A stretch of 64,000 nucleotides of DNA from Zanthoxylum bungeanum (GCA_019454045.1 SKCR01023803.1:62001-126000), one strand, 5' to 3'; counted from the stretch's first letter, positions 25,890-37,141 are shown. Notes: a model not told the origin generated them from the sequence alone. Program-made: numbers and translations.

Positions 25890-27503
25890 TATGACCATTG
25901 AATATGCAAGCTCTACCATTAAACTTGCAACTTTCACCAATAAATATGCAATATTTCGAAGATGAAACTTTTAGCAATAAACATGCAAAATGAAACCATT
26001 GGAATTGAAATTTTAGCAATAACATGCAATTGCATTTGCCTCGAAAATCGCACATGCAACTATGACCGTTGAATATGCAACTTATACCATTAAACATGCA
26101 ACTTTGACCAATAAATATGCAATATTTCGAAGATGAAACCTTCAACAATAAACATGCAAAATGAAACCATTGGACTTGAAATTTTAGCAATAACATGCAA
26201 TTACATCTGCCTCGAAAATCGCACCTGCAACTATGACCGTTGAATATGTAACTTCTACTATTAAACTTGCAACTTTGACCAATAAATATGCAATATTTCG
26301 AAGATGAAACCTTTAGCAATAAACATGCAAAATGAAACCATTGGACTTGAAATTTTAGCAATAACATGCAATTACATCTGCCTCGAAAATCGCACCTGCA
26401 ACTATGACCGTTGAATATGCAACTTCTACTATTAAACTTGCAACTTTGACCAATAAATATGCAATATTTCGAAGATGAAACCTTTAGAAATAAACATGCA
26501 AAATGAAACCATTGGACTTGAAATTTTAGCAATAACATGCAATTGCATCTGCCTCGAAAATCACACCTGCAACTATGACCGTTGAATATGCAACTTCTAC
26601 TATTAAACTTGCAACTTTGACCAATAAATATGCAATATTTCGAAGATGAAACCTTCAGCAATAAACATGCAAAATGAAACCATTGGACTTGAAATTTTAG
26701 CAATAACATGCAATTGCATCTGCCTCGAAAATCGCACATGCAACTATGACCGTTGAATATGCAACTTCAACCATTAAATATGCAACTTTCACCAATAAAT
26801 ATGCAATATTTCGAAGATGAAACCTTTAGCAATAAACATGCAAAATGAAACCATTGGACATGAAACCATTAGACATGAAACTTTAGCAATAACTTGCAAT
26901 TGCATCTGCGTCGAAAATCGCACTTGCAATTATGACCGTTGAATATGTAAATTCTACTATTAAACTTGCAACTTTGACCAATAAATATGCAATATTTCGA
27001 AGATGAAACCTTTAGCAATAAACATGCAAAATGAAACCATTGGACTTGAAATTTTAGCAATAACATGCAATTGGATCTGCCTCGAAAATCGTACCTGCAA
27101 CTATGACCTTTGAATATGCAACTTCTACCATTAAACATGCAACTTTCACCAATAAATATGTAATATTTCGAAGATGAAACTTTTAGCAATAAACATGCAA
27201 AATGAAACCATTGGACTTGAAATTTTAGCAATAACATGCAATTGCATCTGCCTCGAAAATCACACATGCAACTATGACCGTTGAATATGCAACTTCTACT
27301 ATTAAACTTACAACTTTGACCAATAAATATGCAATATTTCGAAGATGAAACCTTTAGAAATAAACATGGAAAATGAAATCATTGGACTTGAAATTTTAAC
27401 AATAACATGCAATTGCATATGCCTCGAAAATCGCATATGCAACTATGACCGTTGAATATGCAACTTCTACCATTAAACTTGCAACTTTCACCAATAAATA
27501 TGC
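25890..27503. repeat. 171-bp tandem repeat, about 9.4 copies
   Basis: Unit starts (TATGACC) fall at 25890, 26061, 26232, 26403, 26574, 26745, 26931, 27102, 27273 and 27444. The spacing is exactly 171 bp except for one 186-bp unit, which has a 15-bp local duplication (ATGAAACCATTAGAC type) near 26860. Within each unit a shorter motif of the AATAAACATGCAA type recurs about five times, so the 171-mer probably grew from a shorter repeat. Because 171 is 57 codons, the minus strand stays open across several units (25876-26739 and 26869-27267). Coding potential is not otherwise supported. Confidence 0.95.
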
Positions 27504-27782
27504 AAAAAAAAATTATATTATATTATTTTTATCAATATTTTATAAAAATAAATTTTTTATATTATTTTATTTTTATCAATATTTTATAAAAAAATAAATT
27601 TAAAAACTTACAATACATTTTTTTATAATTTTTTTTATCAAAATTTTAAAATTTATTTAATAAAAAATAATTTATTTTATTTTATTTTTTAATACGTGGT
27701 TGCAAACGATTGTTGCAACCGGTTACTCTTATTATTTTTATTTTTTTAATGCTAACAACCCAAGGGTATGTTAGCAATGCCC
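27504..27782. other. A/T-rich right end of the cassette with terminal hairpin
   Basis: The stretch is nearly pure A/T to about 27690, then has GGTTGCAAACGATTGTTGCAA (two TTGCAA words). GCTAACA (27751-27757) and TGTTAGC (27769-27775) form an inverted repeat enclosing CCCAAGGG. It ends GCCC next to the right copy of the target duplication. Confidence 0.6.
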
Positions 27783-28313
27783 TTAAAAAGAAAGCAGAAT
27801 TGCTTTTCTTTTTCTCTTGAAAATACCGAGAGTATTAAGAAGCCACTGACTTCATTAATTACTCTCTGACTTCTCTTTATAGAAAATGTAGCCTTTTGAC
27901 TTCTTTGAATTTCAATGGATTTTATTTCTCTAAGGAAAATGCTGGAAGAAGCTTTGATTTTAGAAATTGAAAGCTTTGCCTCTGTTTCTTTATGAATTGG
28001 GCGAGAAGCATTTTTTTTTTCTTTTGAAGATTTGGCCACTGTCTTTGTTTTTGAAACAAGACCGAATGCTTCCCTCTCTCTCGGACAAATTTATTTCTCC
28101 TGCGGACATAAAATTTGTTCCATTTGTTCTTGCTAGCACATATGGGAATCTAATGAAGGTGATAGGGATACTCACCCAAGAGCTTGGAAGCTTCAACATC
28201 TATGAAAGTTTTGAACTCAACCGATCAATGTAAGTCATCCGCAACTTATTTTTTGATTTTATTCATACTCGAATCACGCTTAGAGATCCCGTGGCATATC
28301 TAGGACACTAACA
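27783..28313 (+). mobile_element. Copia-B 5' LTR, second part
   Basis: The sequence matches 42944-43408 and ends ACACTAACA directly before the primer site. It is the continuation of the LTR interrupted at 11822. It also contains about 50 bp near 28080-28130 (TTTATTTCTCCTGCGGAC region) absent from the 3' LTR. Confidence 0.88.
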
Positions 28314-31098
28314 ATGGTATCCGAGAGAGATCTAAGATTGATTTAATTTCTAGGGTTTATAGATTTTATTTAGGGATTTATGCTTGGAGCTTGTAAATGC
28401 CTAAATTGGTTGTTTGGAGATGGTTGGATGATGATGACTTGAAGTTATGCATGATTGATTTTGTGAAAAATGGATTAGATTATTTTTCCCTAAAATCTAT
28501 ACCTTGGCCGAATTACCCTAGGAAGCTCATGGTTATTTTTGAATTAAACAATTGGATATGTTGATTCACATGAAATTGAATATTAATTGTTGATTTAATT
28601 ATATTGAAATCAAAATTGGATGTTAATTTCATGTATTGCCGTGAGATGCGAAGCATGTTATAGAATTGATTTTGCCTCAATTTTGTGTTGGACATGAATA
28701 TGAGAATTAGGAATGATTAATTAGATTAAATTAATGTTTTGAAAACATTAGGTTAATTAATTAATTATGGTGATTGCACTTTAATTGAATTAATATATAA
28801 TTTGGAATGTTGTATTAATTTAATTGTTGTATTTGGGCTAATGCACTTGGTTGGGCCAAATTTTAGTCTTGGATTATATTTGGGCCTAAACCATTTCCAT
28901 AAAGTCCAAAATATGACTATTGTGCCTTTAATAATTTAATTGGGCCTAATGGGCCAAAATTGATTCTATGGCATAAGGTGATTCCTATTGGGCCTAGGCA
29001 TTATGGGTTAGATCCATTTTGGCCAAAAGCCCAAGCCTAAAGAATTAATTGAAAGCACATTGGACTTTAATTAAATAGTATTGGATACTAATTGGGCCTT
29101 TGAGACCCATTAAGATTGGATTTGGAATCCAAGTCTTTAAGGCACATAAATAAGTGTGATTATTTAATTTGGAATTAAATATGAATTAGTATTAGATACA
29201 ATTTAAATTGGATTTAAATTTGTAGTTCGATATAATTCAAGAATACTTACTTTGAGTATTTATTCTTAAACGAGTTTTACTCGCGCAAATCAAATCGTTG
29301 TATGAACATTGGATGGTCATTAATTCAAAGATTAATTAATTGAATTAGATTGATTGAATAACATGTTTTGTGTGAGTACTTGGATGTATGTATGAATAAT
29401 GTATATCAGATGAATATTAGAAGGGTGAGGGCAATTTTTGAAATTGTTGTAATAAATTTTGAATTTATTAAATTGGACCTGTGTGTCCAGCCTATTACCT
29501 CTTTTCTCATTGTATTTCTCTTCTCACCAATTCCCCTCAATGTAAATGAGGTTTCTTTAGAAGTATTATGTAATTGGGTAGAAGTAAGAATAGTGCTACC
29601 GGGAGAGAGGAAATGGAGAGATTTGTTCTAGGAACAAATTGTATTATATATTTATCCGCATATCATTATTAATTTTATCGCGCCTTATTATGCTTTTAGA
29701 ATGCATGCTTAAGGGTGTATGATGAGACCTAATCAAAGATAATAAATTGGTTGCCAATTTACGTGAAAACCCTCAACAAATATGAAGCGTTTTCCTTCCA
29801 TTGAGTGATTCATTCTCAAGATCCAAGATTGGCACTGGTTTGTTGGCCAAAGTCAAGACCTTTGTCAATCGCGAATGTGTTTGAATCATGAAGGTTTTGT
29901 TCCATATCGCATGTCTTGTCCAAGTTGTGATTTGTTGGCCAAAGTCAAGATCACTTCTTGTCCATCGACATCGATTACGAAGCTTTCCAAAGTCAATGGG
30001 TCCCGCTTAACTGGAATCATTAAGCTCGTTGTGCTAAAGCCAAAGCTTAGTTGATTCAGAGAAAAAGGTTAGGAAAATATATTGGATATATTGGCATATA
30101 TATTATATATATGTTTCGGACTTGGAGGTCCACCTACCGGATCTAGGAATTGGATGAGATCCAATTGATCTTAGAGATCTACTTAGTTAAATATCATACA
30201 ACTTGTTGGCCAAAGTCAAGGTTGTGTGTTATTTAACGGTATCCTAGCCCACTAGGAAACTAGATTTCCCGAGTACTCCACAGACGGTTAGAGGCTCGCC
30301 GAAAAATAGTGGGAGACAAATATTAAATTTATAATTTCGTTTAGATACTTGCCAATACGCGCTCATTTTATTTTTCGTCATTAATTATTTAAATATATTA
30401 GTTGGACTAATATTCAATTGTTGTTTTAATCAAACAGTTGGACTATATTCAAACTACTTCATTTGTAGTTGGTTATATAATTGAATTATAGTAATCAATA
30501 CATTTGAATGTAACCAATCAATTGTAGTTGATTATATAGTTAGAATATAGTAATCATTATATTTAATTATACCCGAAATCGTTGATTGGATAGTTGGACT
30601 ATAGCAATCAAGATGACTGAAAGATTAGCGTCAAATGACATAATCCTGGGGAAAATGTCTTTAACGGCTTTAAATTTCAGATTGGGAGTAGAACCTCTCG
30701 AGCATGAGCCCGGAGTTGAGCAAATAGTAGAGCATGAGCTTAGGATGACTCATTGTGATGATAACTTTAGTGCTCAATATGTTATGCACAGCTAGAGCTT
30801 CTTAAAATGATATATCCCAAGTTGTCTGCCTAAACTGTGGCAAACAGGGTCACTAGAAGTGTGACTGCCGTATGGACAAAGCATATATGAAGGAAGTGAA
30901 GGCGGAACAAGATTCCGGCTTCAAGAATATTTGTTATAAACGTGTTCACTACTGGTTTTAAAATTGGATTTTTGATACTAGAAGTGGTACATGAATATAT
31001 GTACTGATGTGCGGGATCTGCTGATAAGCAGGAAACTGGCTTCTGATGAGATCGACCTAAAAGTCGGAAATAGGACGAGAGTTGTTGTTTTTGGCCGC
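28314..31098 (+). mobile_element. Copia-B leader and gag remnant
   Basis: TGGTATCCGAGA at 28315 is a mutated Met-tRNA primer site. The following 2.4 kb match the Copia-A leader, including three TTGGCCAA palindromes. Gag-related remnants around 30650-31000 include the pieces that in Copia-A flank the zinc knuckle (GACTGCCGTATGGACAAAGC). The sequence is cut at 31098 by Gypsy-2 and resumes at 39341. Confidence 0.82.
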
Positions 31099-33263
31099 TG
31101 ACCGGCGTAAACACACACGTATAACGCAAGCGCACGTATCGTTCAAGTAGTATAAAAATATCGATCCCACGAGGACTTAATTCCTATTGTTGTTATTAAT
31201 AGTTGAATCTATTTATTTATAAATATCTAATTAAATGGAGAAGAGAATGATTGTTTGATTGGTTGAATGTGGTTTTCCTTAATTAAAATAAATAAAATAA
31301 ACAAAAGAAAATACTAAGGAAAATAACAAAAGACTCAAAGATCTAGGGTTGTGAATCCTTCTAATATCTTTTAAAAGATGAAGTGATTATTTTATGTTTG
31401 TGTAATAAATCGGTTTACTAACCTGGAACACTAAATTATGTGAAAGCCTATGTCGATGGTCAGACGCAAATACCCAGTTTAACCCAATTGAACCATATTT
31501 CTATGTATCTGGATTCTTTAAGTTTAAGTTCCAATTATGGCTACCCCCGCCCAACAAGTATATTTCTATCCAGTAAGGAAATCTATTAAAGGGTTATCTA
31601 TCCTCAAGGAAGATCGTGGGCTATTAAGTCTAAGACTGAAACCTAAAATCCCTATGTCTAGTTCATTTTAGATTTATCACATCAATCTTATTGGTGATCT
31701 GACAACAAGAAGCATTAAGCTTAAGACTTAATAAATAAACCTTTAAATTACCCAAACTATAAAATAACCCATTATAAACCGGTGATATTAGAATTCATCA
31801 CAACCCCAGATAACTAACATATAACTAGGGCTAGTAAGAACTTAAAAGTAAAAGACATAAAGTAAAAATGCTGAAAAGTAAAAGACATAAAGTAAAAGCT
31901 GAAAAGTAAAATAAAATAAAATGCTAAGGTAAAATGATCAACTTTTACTATTTACTATTTAGATATCTCCCTTAATATAATATATTAACTTGTGATTATT
32001 TTACCAACCAGCCATATAAGCGGTAACCTGATTAAGTCAAATTAAGTCCAACCAGCCATAAAGGCGGAACCAAAATAAACCTGCCATATAGGCGGTATCC
32101 TTGATTAGTCAGGTTTAAACCAGATTAAAATGAATTACCAACCGACCAATTTGGCGGTATCCTTTTTAAGTCAATATTTTAAATAATGAATATATTATTT
32201 TTAAGGGAGATTAATCTAAATAGTAACAGTAAAAGAATTAAATTTCACCATAGCTGGGGAAGTTATCTCCTCATGGTGAATAGTAAAAACTGTAAAAAAA
32301 AAAGTAAGAAATTAAATTACTATTATTAAAAAACGTAATTAAAATTATTTACAAAACTAAAAACTAAAAGAAACTAGAGAGAGAAACTCTATATTTACAT
32401 CAAAGAAGTGAGAGAGAATGGTACAACTGAAACTGAAATCTCGAGCTCAATTTATAGGCCTTGGTGGGCTTTGGGCGTCGCGACGCCAAGGCCTTTGGCA
32501 TCGCTACGCCAGCTTCTTTTGGACGTGGCATGCTGAGGTGATGACACGTGGTGATTCTGGATAAGGTGATAAGGTGACACGTGGCAAGGTGGTTCGAGCT
32601 CAATTATTATGACACGTGGCGGCTTCTGATTGGTCGGCTCAGATTCTTATCCGCCACGTGTCAGATAAGGATAAGTCAGTCAATAATTGATGTTGACGTG
32701 GCGCTGACATGGTGACACGTGGCAATTTGACTGTCGGCACCATAGAATTACGACACGTGGCACACTGTGATTGGTTGATGATGACGTAGCAGTGAAGTGG
32801 CATGTTGACTCGATCAACTGATGATGTGGATGATGACGTGGCAATGATGTGGAGTGACACGTGGTGACATGTGACGATGGCGACTATCGGCACCGTAGGA
32901 TGATAACACGTGGCACGACGCATGTTAGCAGATCGGCTGTGATGGTGACACGTGGCACGACGCACGTTAGCAAAGTCAAATTTTCTCAGATTCTGACTTG
33001 TGGACCCGGCGCACGTTAGCACTGTTCGGTGCACGTTAGGCGTCGCGACTCCAAAGGCTTGCGCATCGCGACGCGGCCAATTTACCAAAATGCCCTTTTT
33101 GCAAATTTTCACTGTTTTGCTCCAAATCACCTCAAGAATGTCCTGAAACTTTATTTATCTACAAAATAACATAAAACACATCAAAATATTCACAAAACTC
33201 AAGAAACTATATAAAATATTAGGTTAAATGAGTGAGAAATAGTGATAGATTTACCACTCATCA
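31099..33263 (-). mobile_element. Gypsy-2 3' LTR
   Basis: The LTR lies next to the polypurine tract (33264-33277; GTTAGGTTTGGGGGTG on the minus strand). It carries the inverted ACGTGTC array at about 32520-33010 and an inverted TATAAA near 32451. Confidence 0.92.
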
Positions 33264-34565
33264 CACCCCCAAACCTAACATTTTGCTAGTCCTCGAGCAA
33301 AACATAGAATAAAATAACATAATTTAACTAAGCCACTTTCGTAGGGATCACGGTTGCATTTAGCGTATGCAACAAGCCTTTAAACCCCTAGGTGTCCCTA
33401 GTGGACGACTTGTAGTCTCATGAGGGTTTACAACAATGATACCAACAAACATTTTACAAAAGTAAAAAGGTAGTGAAACTAATGCACACAAAAGCAAAAA
33501 GACAAGAGAAAAGAGAATAAAGATGTTAGTGACTAATCAGGTGAAACTTCTACTCCAAGTTACTAGTTGTTTTGTTTCTTTCTAAATTACTGAATAAGTA
33601 AATTCTCCGATTATATTTACCATTCTCCATATACACAGCCAACATAATATTAAACAACTCATTTTTGCCCACAACAGTCACAAGTGCAGTTGGTAAGAGA
33701 GTAATATTTTTGTCCTAAAGTTCTATCAGATTTCACACCTTTTTGCAGCAATGGAATATTTTTTCTCATTTTTCTGATTTTTTTTTTGATTTTTGATTTT
33801 TTTCTTTTATTATATACAATATCTTCCGTCTATGTAGCGAGCTTTGGGTTGGTGGCTCCCAAACCAGTTGCTTTAGGGCACTAGGTATTAAGACACCCCT
33901 ACAGACTTAATTACTCAGACTTCAGATATATATATTTTTGCAACATCTTTGATCCATGTAGCAAGCTTTGGGCCAGTGACTCTCAAACCAGTTGGCTTTA
34001 GGGCACTAGATGTTAAAACACCCTTACAGACTTAATAACTCGGATCTCAGATTTTTTTTTTACTCCATTGCTTTTTGAGATACTTCCTCCAATCAAACTA
34101 TAGCACTGAATATTACAAAATTTTCAATTTTAGCTCATGTCCGTATGTTACTATATATGTTGATAATATCTGTCAACTGAGCATATGAAGATCCTATTTT
34201 AGTCAGTATTATGGAGAATTCACAAATTAAATAATTCAAAAGGAAATAAACAAAAATTAACTTGTTCCGAAATAGGTTTGAAATACGTCTCAGGAGTGGA
34301 AACTCCTTACTCAGCTATCTCTTACCAATTTCACATTTTTAGTCAAAATAAAAACAGAAAAACACAAAATATTTTTGTAATTTTTTGAAAATTTTTCAAT
34401 TTGTTTTTTGTATTTTTCGAAAAATTTTGGACTAAAAAATAAAAACAAGATACTAATCAACTAATTTCCTCCCCCAAACCTAAATAAGACATTGTCCCCA
34501 ATGTCTTAAACAGTAGAAGAAGAGTTTAGAAGATAGTTCCTGGTTAGTTAAAATTCTACATGAAA
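33264..34565 (-). mobile_element. Gypsy-2 3' untranslated region
   Basis: The region holds the polypurine tract beside the LTR, a pair of direct repeats of roughly 110 bp at 33825-34055 (containing AGCTTTGGG and CCAGTTGGCTTTAGGGCACT-like words), and a conserved stem-loop at 34480-34515. The counterpart in Gypsy-1 is 48727-50063. No gene is supported. Confidence 0.8.
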
Positions 34566-35219
34566 TTAAATGTTAAGATCCAGATTAATCCGACGCCTCT
34601 TACCACGATCGTCCTCGGACCAATTTATTTTTGAAAGGATAGGGTCAACTTGTGGTTCATAGGCTAAGAGTTGATCAATTAGATCCGGAGCAGTTATGGC
34701 AGTAAAGAGTAGTTCTTTCAAAGGTTTTGACACGAACCCATTTCTCCAGGCATCATCAAGAAACACACAAAGAAAATCATAAAATCCATCAACGTTAAAC
34801 ACCCCAATTGGTTTCTGGTGTATGTTCAAGTTCGCCCAAGATAGTAATATAAAAATTTCCTCCAATGTGCCCAAGCCACCTGGCAAAGCAATAAAAGCAT
34901 CAGCACGGTTAATCATTTCTACCAATCGTTCCGACATACCTGGCACGATCAGTTCATCTCCGTTTGATGATCCAATAAGATTTGCCTCTGCCAATGGTTT
35001 TGGGATGATTCCCAAAACACGACTGCCTCCTTCCTGTACGACCTTTGAAACAATCCCCATTAGTCCAAGATTGCCTCCGCCATATACTAAGTGTATATTG
35101 CTTGCAGCTAAGACTCGACCCAATTCATGTGCTGCTTCTACGTATTGTGGCTTAGTACCAAAACTAGTACTGCAAAACACACAGATGTTTTCAACTCGTC
35201 TTCTTGAAGTGGCTTCCAT
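34566..35219 (-). CDS. LOG: LOG-like cytokinin riboside 5'-monophosphate phosphoribohydrolase, retroelement cargo
   Basis: LOG enzymes release active cytokinin bases from their ribotides by removing ribose 5-phosphate; they are cytosolic or nuclear Rossmann-fold proteins (lysine_decarbox/TIGR00730 family). This 217-codon ORF has an N-terminal VFCSTS segment (residues 14-19), LVYGGGNLGLMG (44-55), GIIPKPL (70-76), and SERLVEMI with the expected Arg (96-103). ALPGGLGTLEE (109-119) is intact, including the catalytic Glu position of PGGxGTxxE. The Lys that usually follows the Arg is Leu. Typical plant LOGs have several introns; this copy has none, which suggests capture through RNA. The C-terminus ends in a basic run (GKRRR) and an LxLxL-like LDLNI. 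The start ATG is shared with the Gypsy-1 copy. It sits sense in Gypsy-2, so the LTR could drive it. Catalytic activity is inferred from motifs only. Confidence 0.92.
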   Translation of the reverse strand: MEATSRRRVENICVFCSTSFGTKPQYVEAAHELGRVLAASNIHLVYGGGNLGLMGIVSKVVQEGGSRVLGIIPKPLAEANLIGSSNGDELIVPGMSERLVEMINRADAFIALPGGLGTLEEIFILLSWANLNIHQKPIGVFNVDGFYDFLCVFLDDAWRNGFVSKPLKELLFTAITAPDLIDQLLAYEPQVDPILSKINWSEDDRGKRRRINLDLNI

Positions 35220-35620
35220 TTTTTACTCTGGATGTCTTCAAAAGTGCAATCATGAGTTGAATTTATAGAACCTGAAAAGGGTGAGTAATAATAGCACTAG
35301 TATCTTCCAGAGAACGTTTGTTTGCTAAACAACAAAAGAAATCGTGAAAGGTCAAAAAGTCTGGATCCTGTCTATGAAAATAAAGATAATTACAACAGAA
35401 AAGCAAATCAAAGCAATAATTAAGGCAACGGAATTGTGTACGCAATACGCCACTAGCTTATTATAAATTCATAAGGATGCGTCTCAAGAATTAATTCTTT
35501 ACTCAGCCATCACTAATGAATTGTCTCTCTTCTTTGTGATTGCCAAACATCATTCCTTCTGTCTTAAAATGCTCTGTTTGTGCCTTTCCCTACAAAAATA
35601 ATCACACAAAATTAAAAACT
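35220..35620 (-). promoter_or_regulatory. Conserved leader upstream of the Gypsy-2 LOG
   Basis: Read on the minus strand, the block just before the ATG contains CACCCTTTTCAGG, then TATAAATTCAACTC (35261-35267 for the TATAAAT), then TTTTGAAGACATCC. Gypsy-1 has the same arrangement at 48008-48062. CCTTTTCAG is a plausible splice acceptor for a subgenomic LOG message; TATAAAT could instead be a weak internal promoter. The remainder to 35620 matches 47580-48005 of Gypsy-1 loosely and has no intact ORF. Confidence 0.45.
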
Positions 35621-37006
35621 CTACAACATGTATACACAAAATATAAAAATAGAAATTACAACAAAATGCATGGGTTGCCTCCTTGATAGCGCTAAATTTA
35701 TCGTCTTCAGCCAGACGTGATTGAAATCCATCTGTTTAAGAGGTTTCAATGTCGTTTTGGATGTCCGATTAAAGACAATCCCGTGAGCGTTGCTTTTGAA
35801 GGGTTTATTCCAACGGTAAATTGGCAAAAAATATTTTGTCTCATTCAGTGTTTGTGCCACCTTTTTAACCTTTGTTGCTCCAGTGGTTCCTGAAAAGAAA
35901 GAAAGAAAATCAGGAGGTCTCGTATGGTGCTTGAGTTTGAATGGAAGTTCCATTCTGTCAAGCTTCTGGGTGATATCTTTGATTTGTACTCCCCAAAACA
36001 GTGATGTTTCTTCTGAATGCTCTGGATCTTCTGAATGCTCTGGATCTTTAATAAGTTTAGACATTTGCTCCTCCATTTGCTCTGCTTCTTGCTCCACTTT
36101 TTCTTCACAGATGAATTTTAAAATTTATGTATTCAACTCTTCATCCGTCATCTGTGAAATTCATGCTCCATAAGTATCTGCCTGAGGATGTAAAGATGTT
36201 TTTGACATTAGGTCTTCATCCTCTGATACGACTGGAATGGATGGTTCAGGTAGATCTTCTTCAAACATCAGTGCAAAACAATCTCCAAGATCTTCATTTT
36301 GAGGATACAGAATTCCATCCTCATTTGTTGGTGCACTTGGTACAAACAGCTCAGCTTCTTCATCCTCGTCAGAGTCTGAATAATAGAAATTAAACAGAGA
36401 TTTTGTTGGTTTGGGTTCCTGAACTGATACCTCAGATTCTTGATACTGCTCAGCCTCGTCCTCTGTTATGATGTCATGATGAATCTCAGGATATTCGAAG
36501 GCTTCTTCAGTAGTATTTGAATTTGCTCCGTGAGATATGTGATTCAGGTTATCTGTTAATTGTCTAGCTTGATCTGTCATCCTCTGTATAGACGCTGCTT
36601 GACTCCGAATTTGTGCATCTAATTGAGCTTCCCGTTCTTCGAGCCAATCTTTGAGCATGTGGATCAACTGATCTTCCTCTGATGGTTCTGATTGTTGATG
36701 GAGATCGTAGATGTATGGTGGATAAGATGGAAAGTATGATGGTTCTTCATACCATGAAGGATTTTGATAGCTCTGCCACCCTGGATTGTAGTTGTACTCA
36801 CAATGATCTCTCGAGTGGTTACCATTACATATGTCGCATCTCCTCATTTTGTTCTGTTGAGAAAATGTAGAATTGCTTGCTTCTGGCATCCAATGATAAT
36901 TTTTGGGTTGGACAACAGGCCTCAGAAAACCGAATTGTTGCTCCCAGATTTGGGGTGTATCTTCTAGTAAAGCACGTGACCTCTCAATATCCCAATAATG
37001 TTCCAT
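35621..37006 (-). CDS. Gypsy-2 gag-like acidic ORF and its interrupted continuation
   Basis: The ORF at 36161-37006 (281 codons, minus strand) carries a zinc-knuckle-like CX2CX3HX4C (CDICNGNHSRDHC, about residues 56-68). A Tyr/Pro-rich NPGWQSYQNP segment follows, resembling NPGWMNHP in the Gypsy-1 gag. Then come a Gln-rich predicted coiled coil and a strongly acidic tail (SDSDEDEEAE). After a TGA at 36161 the same frame continues with one further stop (about 36119) into a 158-codon ORF at 35621-36097. That ORF ends in LALSRRQPMH, the counterpart of the GCGCTAGCAGGGAGGTAACC region near 47167. The main gag domain seen in Gypsy-1 is absent. A nucleocapsid-like or RNA-binding role is plausible but unproven. 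Confidence 0.6.
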
Positions 37007-37117
37007 TTTTCAATCACCTGAAAACAAAAGAAAGAAATAAAAATTACAGATAAAAATAAAGAAAATTAGATACAAGTAAATTAGATAGCTTCAAAATTAA
37101 TAACTCAAGAAAAATAA

Positions 37118-37134
37118 GTCCCGGCAACGGTGCC
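37118..37134 (-). other. Gypsy-2 primer binding site
   Basis: On the minus strand this reads TGGCACCGTTGCCGGGA, a slightly altered form of the Gypsy-1 primer site. It lies a few bases inside the 5' LTR. Confidence 0.82.
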
Positions 37135-37141
37135 AAAAACT

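Larger units (their letters stand above)
11823..27782. mobile_element. Gene-capture cassette inside the Copia-B LTR (possible Pack-MULE)
   Basis: The LTR match stops at TTAAAAATA (11814-11822) and resumes at TTAAAAAGA (27783-27791). The uninterrupted 3' LTR reads TTAAAAAGAAAGC here, so these are a 9-bp target duplication with one mismatch, the size typical of Mutator-like transposons. The insert begins GGG and ends CCC, with hairpins near both ends (AGGGGTAT/ATACCCCT at 11842-11860, GCTAACA/TGTTAGC at 27751-27775). Long terminal inverted repeats are not evident. Without Copia-C it is about 6 kb. It holds an E3-ligase gene fragment with introns, G-rich repeats and a 171-bp tandem array, and no transposase. 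The Pack-MULE label is an inference; a composite of several insertions is possible. Confidence 0.5.

Noticed and set aside
25876..26739. 287-codon minus-strand ORF with 57-residue repeats as a real protein
   Set aside because: The frame stays open only because the 171-bp unit is a multiple of three and lacks stops in that frame. There is no promoter, signal or known domain, and other units in the array are interrupted.
25890..27503. Repeat array read as a CRISPR-like array
   Set aside because: The units are directly adjacent with no unique spacers, and the sequence is clearly plant nuclear DNA.
11823..27782. Helitron as the source of the captured ligase fragment
   Set aside because: No clear 5' TC and 3' CTRR ends with insertion between A and T were found, while a 9-bp target duplication is present, which Helitrons do not make. 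It is not fully excluded.
27752..28039. Minus-strand ORFs of 95 and 134 codons in the Copia-B LTRs (27752-28039 and 42794-43198)
   Set aside because: They run antisense through the LTR U5-like region, have low-complexity Lys/Ser-rich content, and show no domain.
34566..35219. LOG ORF as an ordinary host gene that happens to lie between elements
   Set aside because: It lies between the primer site and the polypurine tract of one element with paired LTRs, and the same arrangement recurs in Gypsy-1.
35883..36393. Plus-strand ORFs opposite the Gypsy-2 gag-like gene
   Set aside because: They are antisense shadows of the acidic, Glu-rich minus-strand ORF and carry no domain.
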